A stretch of DNA of 64,000 nucleotides from Tenacibaculum sp. SG-28 (GTDB lineage: Bacteria; Bacteroidota; Bacteroidia; Flavobacteriales; Flavobacteriaceae): the NCBI RefSeq assembly GCF_002954385.1, contig NZ_MQVY01000001.1, positions 162,892-226,891 of the forward strand, read 5' to 3'. Shown in pieces: positions 29,266 to 37,742 of the stretch (positions within the stretch are counted from its first letter, which is position 1; every line of letters begins with the position of its first letter). The notes below the pieces were generated by a model. It saw nothing but the letters and a program-made list of their open reading frames with translations, did no database searches and was not told the origin of the DNA. Made by a program: the position numbers and the translations under genes.

Positions 29266-29339
29266 TGACCTCGGCAGGATTCAAACCTGCAACCTCTTGA
29301 GCCGTAATCAAGTGCACTATTCAGTTATGCTACGAGGCC
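29266..29339 (-). tRNA. tRNA-Arg (anticodon ACG)
   Basis: On the minus strand a full 74-base cloverleaf folds: acceptor GGCCTCG with CGAGGTC (one G-U), D stem GCAT with GTGC, anticodon stem CTTGA with TCAAG around TTACGGC (anticodon ACG, CGU arginine), variable loop AGGTT, and T arm GCAGG-TTTGAAT-CCTGC. The discriminator is A; CCA is not encoded. An ACG anticodon is expected to be edited to ICG by TadA. Confidence 0.95.
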
Positions 29340-29386
29340 ATTGATTTGCGGGTGCAAATATAGAGGTAAATTTCTTTTTTGAAAAA

Positions 29387-29614
29387 TTATTTTTCAATTT
29401 CTTTTTTAAAATTTTCTATTATTTCTTTAGATTGTTCAATATCAGTGTTAAAAATATGCAGTTCTACAGCATCTCCTGTAGTACCAAATCCAGCAAGTCT
29501 TCCTGATTCTTTTTCGTTTTTAACATGAAAAGGAATATTTGCTTGTTCTAAAAGATAACAAAGCCTGTTAACTAAAATAGATGAACCGGTAAAAACTCTA
29601 GTATATTCGTCCAT
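29387..29614 (-). CDS. DUF2007 domain protein
   Basis: A 75-residue protein with the DUF2007 layout: an N-terminal VFTGSSILVNRLCYLLEQANIP, a central variable loop (HVKNEKESGRLAGFGTTGD), and VELHIFNTDIEQSKEIIENFKKE at the end. This small ferredoxin-like-fold family is called a putative signal-transducing domain, related to PII-like folds, with no proven ligand. It lies just upstream of the tRNA on the same strand. Confidence 0.85.
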   Translation of the reverse strand: MDEYTRVFTGSSILVNRLCYLLEQANIPFHVKNEKESGRLAGFGTTGDAVELHIFNTDIEQSKEIIENFKKEIEK

Positions 29615-29639
29615 AAATAGTGAATTTAATTATTTTATT

Positions 29640-30614
29640 GAATTAATAGTTGTAAATGCTTTCCAACCAATAATAGCCAATTGAAATTTGGAAGCTTTTG
29701 ATATGTCCAACTTTTTTTTTGTGTATGAAGGAAGGATAACCTTATTTAAAATACTTATAAATTTAAATATATATATTTTCATTAAGATAAGAATTAATTA
29801 TCAAAGTAACGAAAAAAAATAAGCAAAACTAATATAATTTTTGCGTCTATATTTTCATTTCATTTGTTTTTGTTCTTTCGTATATTTTTTAAAACTATAC
29901 ATTCCTCCTTTTTTCTTTATTCGTACTTCTATTGTTTTACCTAAATAGTTAGAGTAATTTACTTATAATTAGTATAGCAAATTCGATAATAAAATTGACA
30001 ACTTCTAGTAGTATTGCAAACATTTTTTCCTTTGTTTTAAGTTAGTTAGTAGTGATTTTTGTTCAATATATATCAAAGGGAATCGTACTGCCAAACCTTT
30101 AGGTACTTATTAATGTGATTGTGTTTTAATTATAAGTCTTTATAATGTTTTATGTTTTAAAATGTAATAAATATTCCTACGTTATTGTTGTTCTTTTTAA
30201 TTTTATTATTGAAAAATGTTATTTATTGTAATTAAATAAAGGAGGTTTTTTGTGTTGTTTGGTTTCGTAAAGGCTTTTTGGTTTTTGAATGGGGGTGATT
30301 TAAGTGATTTGATTTTTTTTACTAGTTATTTGCACCTACTTTTTTTTCTAAATTTTAATTTGGTTTTTTTTTTTGAGATTTATGGTTGTGTATGCCAGAT
30401 AAGTTTTTTCTTTTTTTTTTTGATGGGTTTTTTTACAATCCTAGGGTTAAGATTACTTATTTACCTTCAGTAAAGAAGATTGATATTTAGAATGGTATTA
30501 ATAGGATATCTATTACTTGTTTATAGCATTTCTCCTTTGATTACATTAAAATTTAGGTAACTTTTTAATTTGCTTACCAAAGTTTTATCTTCGCAATTAA
30601 TTAAATAGTAACAA
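29640..30614. other. Long AT-rich intergenic region
   Basis: About 975 bases with no supported gene. It contains TA repeats near 29763 and, at about 30240-30440, a strongly strand-biased T/G-rich, A-poor tract with T runs of eight to twelve. A 73-codon ORF at 30252-30473 is an effect of this composition (Phe/Leu only), with no family features. Confidence 0.6.
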
Positions 30615-31556
30615 ATGAATATTGCCTATATTATAATAGGACTAGTTTTACTAGTTGTTGGAGGGGATTGGTTGTTAAAGTCAGCAGTAGGGATTTCTTT
30701 AAAACTACAGATTCCTAAAATTGTTATCGGTTTAACTGTAGTATCTTTTGCAACTTCTTTGCCGGAATTAATTGTAAGTGTAAAATCCGCTTTGGATGGT
30801 GCCACTGGTTTAGCGGTTGGAAATGTAATCGGTTCTAATATTGCTAATATCGCTTTGGTACTTGCAATAACTATTATTTTATCTCCTATAAAGGTGGAGC
30901 GTAGTTTTTATAAAACCGATTGGCCGGTAATGATGATAGCTTCTTTTCTCTTATACTTTTTCGTGTATGACGATAAAACTATAGTATTTTACGAAGGTGT
31001 TCTGCTCTTCGTGTTATTAATCGTTTTTTTGGTGTATTTACTTCGTTTTCAAAATAATGTTACTGTAGAGGAAGTTTCCGAAAAGGAGGAGGAGATGCCT
31101 ATGTATAAAATCGTTTTATTTTTATTGTTTGGGGGTGTTGGTTTGTGGGCTGGTTCGGAGTTGTTAATTGAGGGAGCAAAGTCACTAGCCACAGATTTAG
31201 GGGTAAGTGATGCCGTTATTGGAGTTACTGTGGTTTCGGTTGGTACAAGTATTCCTGAGTTGGCAGCTTCTATTATTGCAGTGTTAAAAAAAGAGAAGTC
31301 TATTTCTTTAGGGAACTTAATTGGATCTAATATATTTAATATTTTAGCTGTATTGGGTATTACTGGGATGATTACTCCTATAAAAATGTTACCGGAATCC
31401 TACAATCTAATAGAAAACGATATTTTTTGGATGCTGGCAATTTCCTTCCTTTTATTACCAATGGTTTTTATACCTAAAAAAATGCATTTAGAAAGAAGAG
31501 ATGGTGTCGTATTACTAATTGCATATATTACCTTTATATACCTTGCCATATCTTGA
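30615..31556 (+). CDS. Calcium/sodium antiporter (CaCA family)
   Basis: A 313-residue inner-membrane exchanger of the YrbG type. It has about ten membrane segments and both alpha-repeats: GLTVVSFATSLPELIVS with GNVIGSNIANI (about 42-80), and GVTVVSVGTSIPELAASI with GNLIGSNIFNILAVLG (about 196-245). The acidic residues in SLPELI and SIPELA are the ion-binding ones in the family. A charged loop (EEVSEKEEEMP) separates the halves. Exchange of Na+ for Ca2+ is the family role; the exact ion is not proven by sequence. It is a single gene with its own terminator. Confidence 0.93.
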   Translation: MNIAYIIIGLVLLVVGGDWLLKSAVGISLKLQIPKIVIGLTVVSFATSLPELIVSVKSALDGATGLAVGNVIGSNIANIALVLAITIILSPIKVERSFYKTDWPVMMIASFLLYFFVYDDKTIVFYEGVLLFVLLIVFLVYLLRFQNNVTVEEVSEKEEEMPMYKIVLFLLFGGVGLWAGSELLIEGAKSLATDLGVSDAVIGVTVVSVGTSIPELAASIIAVLKKEKSISLGNLIGSNIFNILAVLGITGMITPIKMLPESYNLIENDIFWMLAISFLLLPMVFIPKKMHLERRDGVVLLIAYITFIYLAIS

Positions 31557-31570
31557 GGAACTAAAAAAAC

Positions 31571-31593
31571 ATAGACCGCTATTAACGGTCTAT
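31571..31593. terminator. Bidirectional terminator between antiporter and glnA
   Basis: ATAGACCG pairs with CGGTCTAT around CTATTAA, between two convergent genes; A-rich on the left and T-containing on the right. Confidence 0.65.
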
Positions 31594-31650
31594 ATTTCAG
31601 TTACAAATTTTATACATTACGATACTTACATCTAGTGTTTAGTATCTTGG

Positions 31651-32670
31651 TTATTTACTTAATACGGCAGCAGATTTTACAGTACTAACAATAATTCCTG
31701 CTACTTTGTATGGGTCTGCATTAGATGCAGGTCTTCTGTCTTCTAGCCAGCCTTTCCAGCCTTTTTCTACGGTTATGATCGGGATACGAATAGAGGCACC
31801 TCTGTCTGAAATACCATAGCTGAAGTCATGAATAGATGCAGTTTCATGTAAGCCAGTTAATCGTTGGTCGTTGTATTGTCCGTACACTTCAATATGTTCT
31901 TTTGTTACCGGACGGAATGCCTCACATACTTGTTCGTAGATTTCTCTACTTCCACAAGTTCTTAATAGTGTGTTAGAGAAGTTAGCATGCATACCAGATC
32001 CATTCCAGTCTCCTTTCACAGGTTTAGGATGGTATTCAATATAGTATCCATATTTTTCTGTTAATCGGTCTAAAAGGTATCGTGCAACCCATATTTCATC
32101 ACCGGCTTTTTTAGCACCTTTCGCAAACAATTGAAATTCCCATTGTCCGGACGCCACCTCTTGGTTTATTCCTTCAAAATTTAAACCTGCAGCAATACAT
32201 AAATCTGCATGTTCTTCTACAAAATCTCTACCATGTGTATTTTTTCCGCCAACAGAACAATAGTACATTCCTTGTGGTCCTGGATATCCTCCGATTGGAA
32301 ATCCTAAAGGTAATTGCGTATGCGTATCCATAATAAAATACTCTTGTTCGAATCCAAACCAAAAGTCATTATCATCATCATCGATAGTAGCACGAGCATT
32401 TGTTGGATGCGGTGTTCCATCGGCACTTAAAACCTCCGTCATTACCAAAAATCCATTTTCACGAGCTGGGTCTGGATATATAGCTACTGGTTTTAGAAGA
32501 CAGTCAGAATCTCCTCCGGAAGCTTGTTTGGTAGATGATCCGTCGAAAGACCAGATCGGACAATCTTCTAATTTACCACTAAAGTCTTCTACCACTTTAG
32601 TTTTACTTCTCATGTTTTGAGTTGGATAATAGCCGTCAAGCCATATATACTCTAATTTAGATCTACTCAT
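31651..32670 (-). CDS. Glutamine synthetase, type II
   Basis: A 339-residue eukaryotic-like GSII starting MSRSKLEYIWLDGYYPTQNMRSK; an upstream in-frame ATG at 32712 adds 14 unlikely residues. Motifs are WSFDGSSTKQASGGDSDCLLKP (about 40-61), WFGFEQEYFIMD (about 105-116), GMYYCSVGGKNTHGRDFVEEH (about 135-155), EVASGQWEFQLF (about 175-186) and GDWNGSGMHANFS (about 218-230). It condenses ammonia and glutamate with ATP. It is divergent from a type III glutamine synthetase, so two unrelated GS isoforms share one control region. Confidence 0.93.
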   Translation of the reverse strand: MSRSKLEYIWLDGYYPTQNMRSKTKVVEDFSGKLEDCPIWSFDGSSTKQASGGDSDCLLKPVAIYPDPARENGFLVMTEVLSADGTPHPTNARATIDDDDNDFWFGFEQEYFIMDTHTQLPLGFPIGGYPGPQGMYYCSVGGKNTHGRDFVEEHADLCIAAGLNFEGINQEVASGQWEFQLFAKGAKKAGDEIWVARYLLDRLTEKYGYYIEYHPKPVKGDWNGSGMHANFSNTLLRTCGSREIYEQVCEAFRPVTKEHIEVYGQYNDQRLTGLHETASIHDFSYGISDRGASIRIPIITVEKGWKGWLEDRRPASNADPYKVAGIIVSTVKSAAVLSK

Positions 32671-32709
32671 GATATTTTTATTTTTAATATTTTGTTGTAT
32701 TGCTTGGTA

Positions 32710-32741
32710 CAAAAATCAAAAAATTTTAATTCACCCCCAAA
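32710..32741 (-). promoter_or_regulatory. Promoter of the type II GS gene with G-box
   Basis: On the minus strand, TTTG (32738-32741) followed by GGGG, then 20 bases, then GATTTTTG (32710-32717), an almost consensus TAnnTTTG. The G run (32734-32738) abuts the -33 box. The mirror promoter at 32797-32828 has the same layout. Confidence 0.6.
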
Positions 32742-32747
32742 TTTTTT

Positions 32748-32828
32748 AGGGTTAATTTTTAATTTTTATTACAATTTTAGTTTTGAGGGTTATTTTTTAG
32801 GGGGTATATATGATTATTGTTATTTTTG
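32748..32828 (+). promoter_or_regulatory. Promoter and G-rich repeats of the type III GS gene
   Basis: TATTTTTG (32821-32828) matches the -7 box. Twenty bases upstream, at the -33 position, is TTAGGGGG (32797-32804). Two AGGGTTA repeats (32748-32754 and 32786-32792) lie further up in a very AT-rich stretch. Sites for a nitrogen regulator are likely but unproven. Confidence 0.55.
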
Positions 32829-32852
32829 TTTAAATTTTTTAAAATTATTTAT

Positions 32853-35035
32853 ATGTCTGCTTTTCGTTTTAATGCTTTGCAAGAAACCCTGAATAGGAAT
32901 ATGGCTGCTATTGAAGAAACAAAAAAACGTTCTGCACTTTTTGGAACTAATGTTTTTAATGAAAATACCATGCGACAATACATGACCAAAGAGGCCTACA
33001 TAAGTGTAATTAATGCGGTTGAATTTGGCGAGAAAATTGATCGAAAAATAGCAGATCAAATTGCAGTAAGTATGAAAGATTGGGCTCTGTCTAAGGGTGC
33101 TACACATTATACCCATTGGTTTCAGCCCTTAACAGGGGCAACGGCAGAAAAGCATGATGCATTCTTTGATATAACCGATGGAGGGGCAGCAATCGAACGT
33201 TTCGATGGAAGCCAATTGGTGCAACAAGAGCCAGACGCCTCTTCCTTTCCTCATGGAGGTATTCGAAATATGTTTGAAGCACGCGGGTATACTGCTTGGG
33301 ATCCAACCTCTCCTGCATTTGTATATGGTACAACGCTATGTATTCCGACAGTGTTTGTTTCTTACACCGGTGATGCATTAGATAATAAGGCACCTTTGCT
33401 CCGAGCCCTACAAGCTGTAGATGAAGCGGCAACCGCAGTGTGTAAATATTTTGACAAAAATGTTGCCAAGGTAACTGCTACATTAGGATGGGAGCAAGAA
33501 TATTTTCTCATCGATAAAGCATTAGCCGCGACAAGACCAGATATCATGATGACGGGTAGAACACTCCTTGGTCATTCATCCGCAAAAGGACAACAATTAG
33601 ACGATCACTATTTTGGTACCATACCAATACGTGTGATGAACTTCATGCGTGATTTAGAACAAGAATGCATGCTTTTGGGTATCCCTGTAAAAACAAGGCA
33701 TAATGAGGTGGCTCCGAATCAGTTTGAACTTGCTCCGATTTTTGAAGAGGCAAATTTAGCAGTAGATCATAACTCATTACTTATGGATGTGATGGAGAAG
33801 GTAGCGCAAAGACATCACTTTAAAGTTCTTTTTCATGAGAAACCTTTTGAAGGAATTAATGGTTCCGGAAAGCATAATAATTGGAGTTTATTGTCTAATA
33901 CGGGTACTAATTTATTGAGCCTGGTAAAACTCCGATGAAAAATTTACAATTCCTTACCTTTTTTGTTAACACCATAAAAGCAGTACACGATTATGAAGAG
34001 TTAATTCGTGCTTCTATTGTAAGCGCTAGTAACGATTATAGATTAGGAGCTAATGAAGCACCTCCAGCAATTATTTCGGTATTTATAGGTTCACAACTTT
34101 CCGCAGTTTTAGACGAATTAGAAAACGTAACCAAAGGGAAGTTATCTCCCCAGGAAAAAACAGATTTAAAGCTCAATATTGTGGGAAAGATTCCGGAGAT
34201 TCTAGTAGATAATACCGATAGAAACCGTACCTCTCCATTTGCATTTACCGGGAATAAATTTGAGCTAAGAGCGGTTGGTTCTTCGGCAAATTGCGCTGGG
34301 CCAATGACGGTGTTGAATACCATTATCGCTAAACAATTAAAGGATTTTAAAAAGGAGGTTGACGCATTAATTGCGTCGAAAAACCTCAAGAAAGACGAGG
34401 CTATTTTTAATATTTTACGAGAGTATATCAAAGCCTCTAAAAAGATTCGATTTGAAGGAGATGGGTATGGAGATCTATGGGAAAAAGAGGCTAAGAAAAG
34501 AGGATTGAGTAATTTTAAAAACACGCCAGAAGCTCTAAAGGCTAATATTTCTCCTGATGCAATTGCCGTATATGAAGAGATGAAGGTTATGAATAAGGTG
34601 GAAATAGAGGCGCGTCATGACATTGCGTTAGAGGCGTATACAAATTGTGTTCAAATTGAAAGCAGGGTTTTAGCAGATGTAGCAAGAAATCATATTATAC
34701 CCACTGCAATTCAATACCAAAATACTTTAATTGAAAATGTTAAAGGTTTAAAAGAGATTTTTGAGGAACATTATGAAGGTTATGCCAAAGAGCAAATAGC
34801 ATTAATTAAGAAAATTTCCAAGCATATAGCAGAAATCAATTCTAAAATTGAAGAAATGACTGGCGAACGTAAAGCTGCAAATAAATTACAGGGTTATAAA
34901 AATGCGACTGCATACTGTAAAAAAGTAAAACCGTATTTGGAAGAAATCCGGTACCATGCCGATAAGCTTGAATTATTGGTAGATGATAATCTATGGCCAT
35001 TGACCAAATATCGAGAATTGTTATTTACTCGATAA
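32853..35035 (+). CDS. glnN: Glutamine synthetase, type III (frameshifted)
   Basis: This reads as about 727 residues, the normal GSIII length, starting [16 protein letters not shown]; an upstream in-frame ATG at 32817 lies in the promoter and is rejected. N-terminal motifs: [53 protein letters not shown], and the ATP/metal segment [20 protein letters not shown]. The second part begins [17 protein letters not shown] after correction and carries [23 protein letters not shown]. The frame breaks at 33920-33921 (GAGCCTGG); one extra C gives NLLSPGKTP. GSIII is the dodecameric glutamine synthetase common in Bacteroidota. Confidence 0.92.
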
Positions 35036-35348
35036 TATTTTGACTTATTTTTAACTACTTGCAAAAAGGTATATCTAGAGCTATGTTTACCCATTTTTTT
35101 AGGGAAAAGTTTTGTTGCATATAAAATTTTGGCATGATTTATGCCATGATTTTTTATGAATTGAAATCTTGTTGTTATTATCTAACTTATTGTTTTGTAG
35201 TTTCTTTTATTTTGCTAATAAGTTTATTTAAACTGAAGTATAGCGAATTGTAGATCTTTTATCCTATAAGTAATGTTAGCAGGTATTCTTTACCGCCCCC
35301 TCTTCCCCTGATTTATAATCCATATTCACTATTTAAAATTTGATAAAT
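35036..35348. other. Intergenic region before the OmpA gene
   Basis: About 313 AT-rich bases with no ORF of note. TTGTTG/TTTGC-type promoter words occur but none forms a convincing -33/-7 pair, and I see no terminator. Confidence 0.4.
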
Positions 35349-36167
35349 ATGAAAGTTGTACATTTATTTTTATGTTGTATTTGTTGTTTAGGAGAATTGT
35401 TTGCCTCTGATCCAATAAAGTTTTCCATATATTTTGATACTGATTCTTCGAGTATTGTTTTGCAGCAACAGGAGAGTTTAAAGAAAATTATACACGATAT
35501 TGCTGCTAATAGTATTCAAGAAATACAAATTGAGGCCTTTTGTGATGATAGAGGGAGAGCAGTTTATAATCAAAAACTTTCTTTGGCCAGAGCTAAATCG
35601 ATAAAAAATATTTTGTTATCGAATTGGAATATAGATAGTACTGTAATAAAAATGTCGGGTAAAGGAGAGGTCTCTCTGGAAAACTCCTCTGTACTTACCG
35701 TCCAAAAACAACGTTATGAAAATCGCAGAGCCGATGTTAGTATTTACATCACCAATGCGAAAGACAATCAAAAAGTAGATGATTTAGAACTTCATACATT
35801 AGACGAAGGAGCTGTTTTTACTTTCCACCATATTTTATTCGAAGGAGGGAAATCGACACTATTACAAGAATCAAAAGCTTCCTTATTGGCGTTACTACAT
35901 AATATGCAACGAAACCCCACTTATCAAATTCAAATTATAGGTCACATACATTTAACTGATGAAAAAAGAAAAACAATATTCGATACGAAAGACATAGTTA
36001 CAGGTAATATGCTTTCTGAAGAACGATCTCATGTGGTATACCGATATCTTATTGAGAACGGTATAGCAGCCAATAGGTTGTCATACTTGGGGAAAGGTGG
36101 GTCTGAGCCTCTTCGAAAAGACCCTAAATACGATCGAAGGGTAGAATTTAAAGTAGTAAAAAAGTAA
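35349..36167 (+). CDS. Exported protein with two OmpA-like domains
   Basis: A 272-residue protein starting MKVVHLFLCCICCLGELFA, a signal peptide. The mature protein has two OmpA C-terminal-type peptidoglycan-binding domains in tandem. The first (about 28-135) is close to consensus: IYFDTDSSSIVLQQQ, DDRGRAVYNQKLSLARAKSIKN, NRRADVSI. The second (about 155-270) starts ILFEGGKSTLLQESKASL and ends RLSYLGKGGSEPLRKDPKYDRRVEF, but the central segment has lost the D-x-x-G pattern. No lipobox or barrel is present, so it is probably periplasmic. Function beyond wall binding is unknown. A TTG at 35340 is a rejected start. Confidence 0.8.
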   Translation: MKVVHLFLCCICCLGELFASDPIKFSIYFDTDSSSIVLQQQESLKKIIHDIAANSIQEIQIEAFCDDRGRAVYNQKLSLARAKSIKNILLSNWNIDSTVIKMSGKGEVSLENSSVLTVQKQRYENRRADVSIYITNAKDNQKVDDLELHTLDEGAVFTFHHILFEGGKSTLLQESKASLLALLHNMQRNPTYQIQIIGHIHLTDEKRKTIFDTKDIVTGNMLSEERSHVVYRYLIENGIAANRLSYLGKGGSEPLRKDPKYDRRVEFKVVKK

Positions 36168-36597
36168 AATATTATTTAAAGTATATAATTTTTTTAAGAA
36201 AATAATTAACAATTGTTTATAAAAATTAATCTCACTATAGCAAGTGTATTTATGCGGTTTTTTGAAAATTTTTAAATTATTCTATGCTATTTTTTCTTTT
36301 TAAGTTCTTGTTTTAAAGCGAAGTAAGTTTGTTATTTTTATAAAAGTTAACTATTTTAGTTGTGGAGAGATTACAAAATAAATATGTTTTTAAGAAAATA
36401 AATTTCTTAATATTTGATCTTCTAATAGTTTTTTAGAAATGTAATTTTTCCAAATAGGGGAAAAGTAAATACATCCAATTTCAAATTTTTTTTAACCCCT
36501 TATGAAGGTTTGAGGGAGGTATTAGGTTCTGTATTAAATTGCAGGTTATTGTTTTTTAAAAACAATTTAACTCGTTGTAAAAATTAAGTAACCGATT
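36168..36597. other. Intergenic region
   Basis: About 430 AT-rich bases. Near the end are a G/C-containing patch (CCCCTTATGAAGGTTTGAGGG) and a palindrome ATTGTTTTT-T-AAAAACAAT around 36548-36566, just before the small ORF at 36598. No larger gene is supported. Confidence 0.35.
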
Positions 36598-36735
36598 ATG
36601 ATTAAAGTAAAAAGTAGTTACCAACCATTAGAAAGAAGACACGACAATGTGTATGAGTGGTTGGATTATTTAAGGGAAGAATTAAAACACGCACGAATTA
36701 CCGGTTTTAATGGAATGAAAAAATTTCGGGTATAA
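36598..36735 (+). CDS. Small hypothetical protein (45 aa)
   Basis: A short ORF coding for 45 residues. The sequence is protein-like (YQPLERRHDNVYEWLDYLREELKHARI, shown in meaning only as an amphipathic helix rich in Glu, Arg and His) and ends KKFRV. Base use differs from the AT-only surroundings. It follows a palindrome and precedes a hairpin terminator at 36759-36818, forming a self-contained unit. No family is recognised. It could be a regulator or a fragment; confidence rests on composition and context only. Confidence 0.5.
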   Translation: MIKVKSSYQPLERRHDNVYEWLDYLREELKHARITGFNGMKKFRV

Positions 36736-36758
36736 AAATAAGCAAACCCTAAAAATTT

Positions 36759-36818
36759 AAAAGCCACTTTGATTTATTGCAACTAAAAGTTAGAATAATC
36801 AAGTGGTTTTATTTTTTT
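36759..36818 (+). terminator. Imperfect terminator after the small ORF
   Basis: AAAAGCCACTTTGATTTATT and AATAATCAAGTGGTTTT pair with small bulges, followed by ATTTTTTT. Confidence 0.6.
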
Positions 36819-36916
36819 GAAAAAATTAAAGATGACATGATAGCAGATACAAATAAATCAGATTGATATTTTGATATTTCGTTGTAAAAAAAATCTATTT
36901 TTAACTATTAAATAAA

Positions 36917-36941
36917 AAAACTACTTTAAAAAAGTAGTTTT
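36917..36941 (-). terminator. Terminator of the DUF4369 gene
   Basis: AAAACTACTT and AAGTAGTTTT pair around TAAAA, 22 bases beyond the stop of the minus-strand gene, with an A run (T on the transcript) outside. Confidence 0.7.
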
Positions 36942-36962
36942 ATATTGGTGAAAAGTATTGGT

Positions 36963-37667
36963 TTACTTTTTTTCTACCGCTTTTATTTTATCAATAAACT
37001 CTTGCAATCTTACTCCGTATACCGATTTTTTCACACGATCGGTCAAACTGTTATTTACGGTGTCTAATAACTGAATATTGGCATCGTATAATTTTGTTAA
37101 AGCTATGTATGGCGCAGCTTCTGTATTTGCATTTCCAATTGCAAAATTTGTGGCAAATAATAATTTGCGACGTGTCATTTTTTTATAATCTGCTGCTACC
37201 TCTTTTAAAGCCACTGTATCATTTTGCTGTTTTGCTTCTAATTCTTTTTTAATGAGTTCTAGGTTCTGATTGGTAAATCTGTTTTCTACTTTTTGAAATT
37301 TATCCAGTACTTCTTGATTTTTTGAACCAGTAATTTCAGGTTTGTATCCAAACTCCTCTAATTTGTCATTAATCGTTATTTCTCCTTTTTCCCCAAAAAA
37401 CAGCAATCTTTTATCTTCGGTATTTCCGTTAAAGGTTAAGTAATACATTACCGGTGATGTAACATTGTCGGTAAGTGTAAAGGTGTCCTTTCCTAATAAA
37501 GATACAGAGTCTACAGTTACAAGTAAAGTATCTTTCATTTTTTGAAGGTATAGTGTCCCTTTTTTTAGTCCTTTAATTTGTCCTTTCACAATCATGTTTC
37601 TTTCATTTTCAGAAGAACAAGCAAGGAAAAACATTGTTGTTAGTAGGGTATAAAACACTTTTTTCAT
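36963..37667 (-). CDS. DUF4369 domain lipoprotein
   Basis: A 234-residue lipoprotein (lipobox FLACSS after MKKVFYTLLTTMF). The region about 25-120 matches DUF4369: GQIKGLKKGTLYLQKMKDTLLVTVDS, then LLFFGEKGEITIND and GSKNQEVLDKF. In other Bacteroidota this domain precedes a thioredoxin (TlpA-like) domain; here the C-terminal half is helical and charged and has no CXXC. It is anchored in the cell envelope, with unknown ligand. It stands beyond a DUF819 transporter on the same strand with a 75-base gap, so it may be cotranscribed. Confidence 0.85.
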   Translation of the reverse strand: MKKVFYTLLTTMFFLACSSENERNMIVKGQIKGLKKGTLYLQKMKDTLLVTVDSVSLLGKDTFTLTDNVTSPVMYYLTFNGNTEDKRLLFFGEKGEITINDKLEEFGYKPEITGSKNQEVLDKFQKVENRFTNQNLELIKKELEAKQQNDTVALKEVAADYKKMTRRKLLFATNFAIGNANTEAAPYIALTKLYDANIQLLDTVNNSLTDRVKKSVYGVRLQEFIDKIKAVEKK

Positions 37668-37742
37668 ATGACTATCTTGAGATTTTAAGCGTAATGCTGG
37701 GGGTTTTATTGTATTTTAAGATTGCAAATATGCAGATTTATA

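Noticed and set aside
30252..30473. 73-codon hydrophobic ORF
   Set aside because: It is made of Phe, Leu and Val only because of the T/G-rich composition, and has no membrane-protein pattern or neighbour support.
29640..30614. CRISPR, transposon or integration site in the long gap
   Set aside because: No regularly spaced repeats, no inverted ends, no transposase-like ORF, and the nearby tRNA has no duplicated 3' end.
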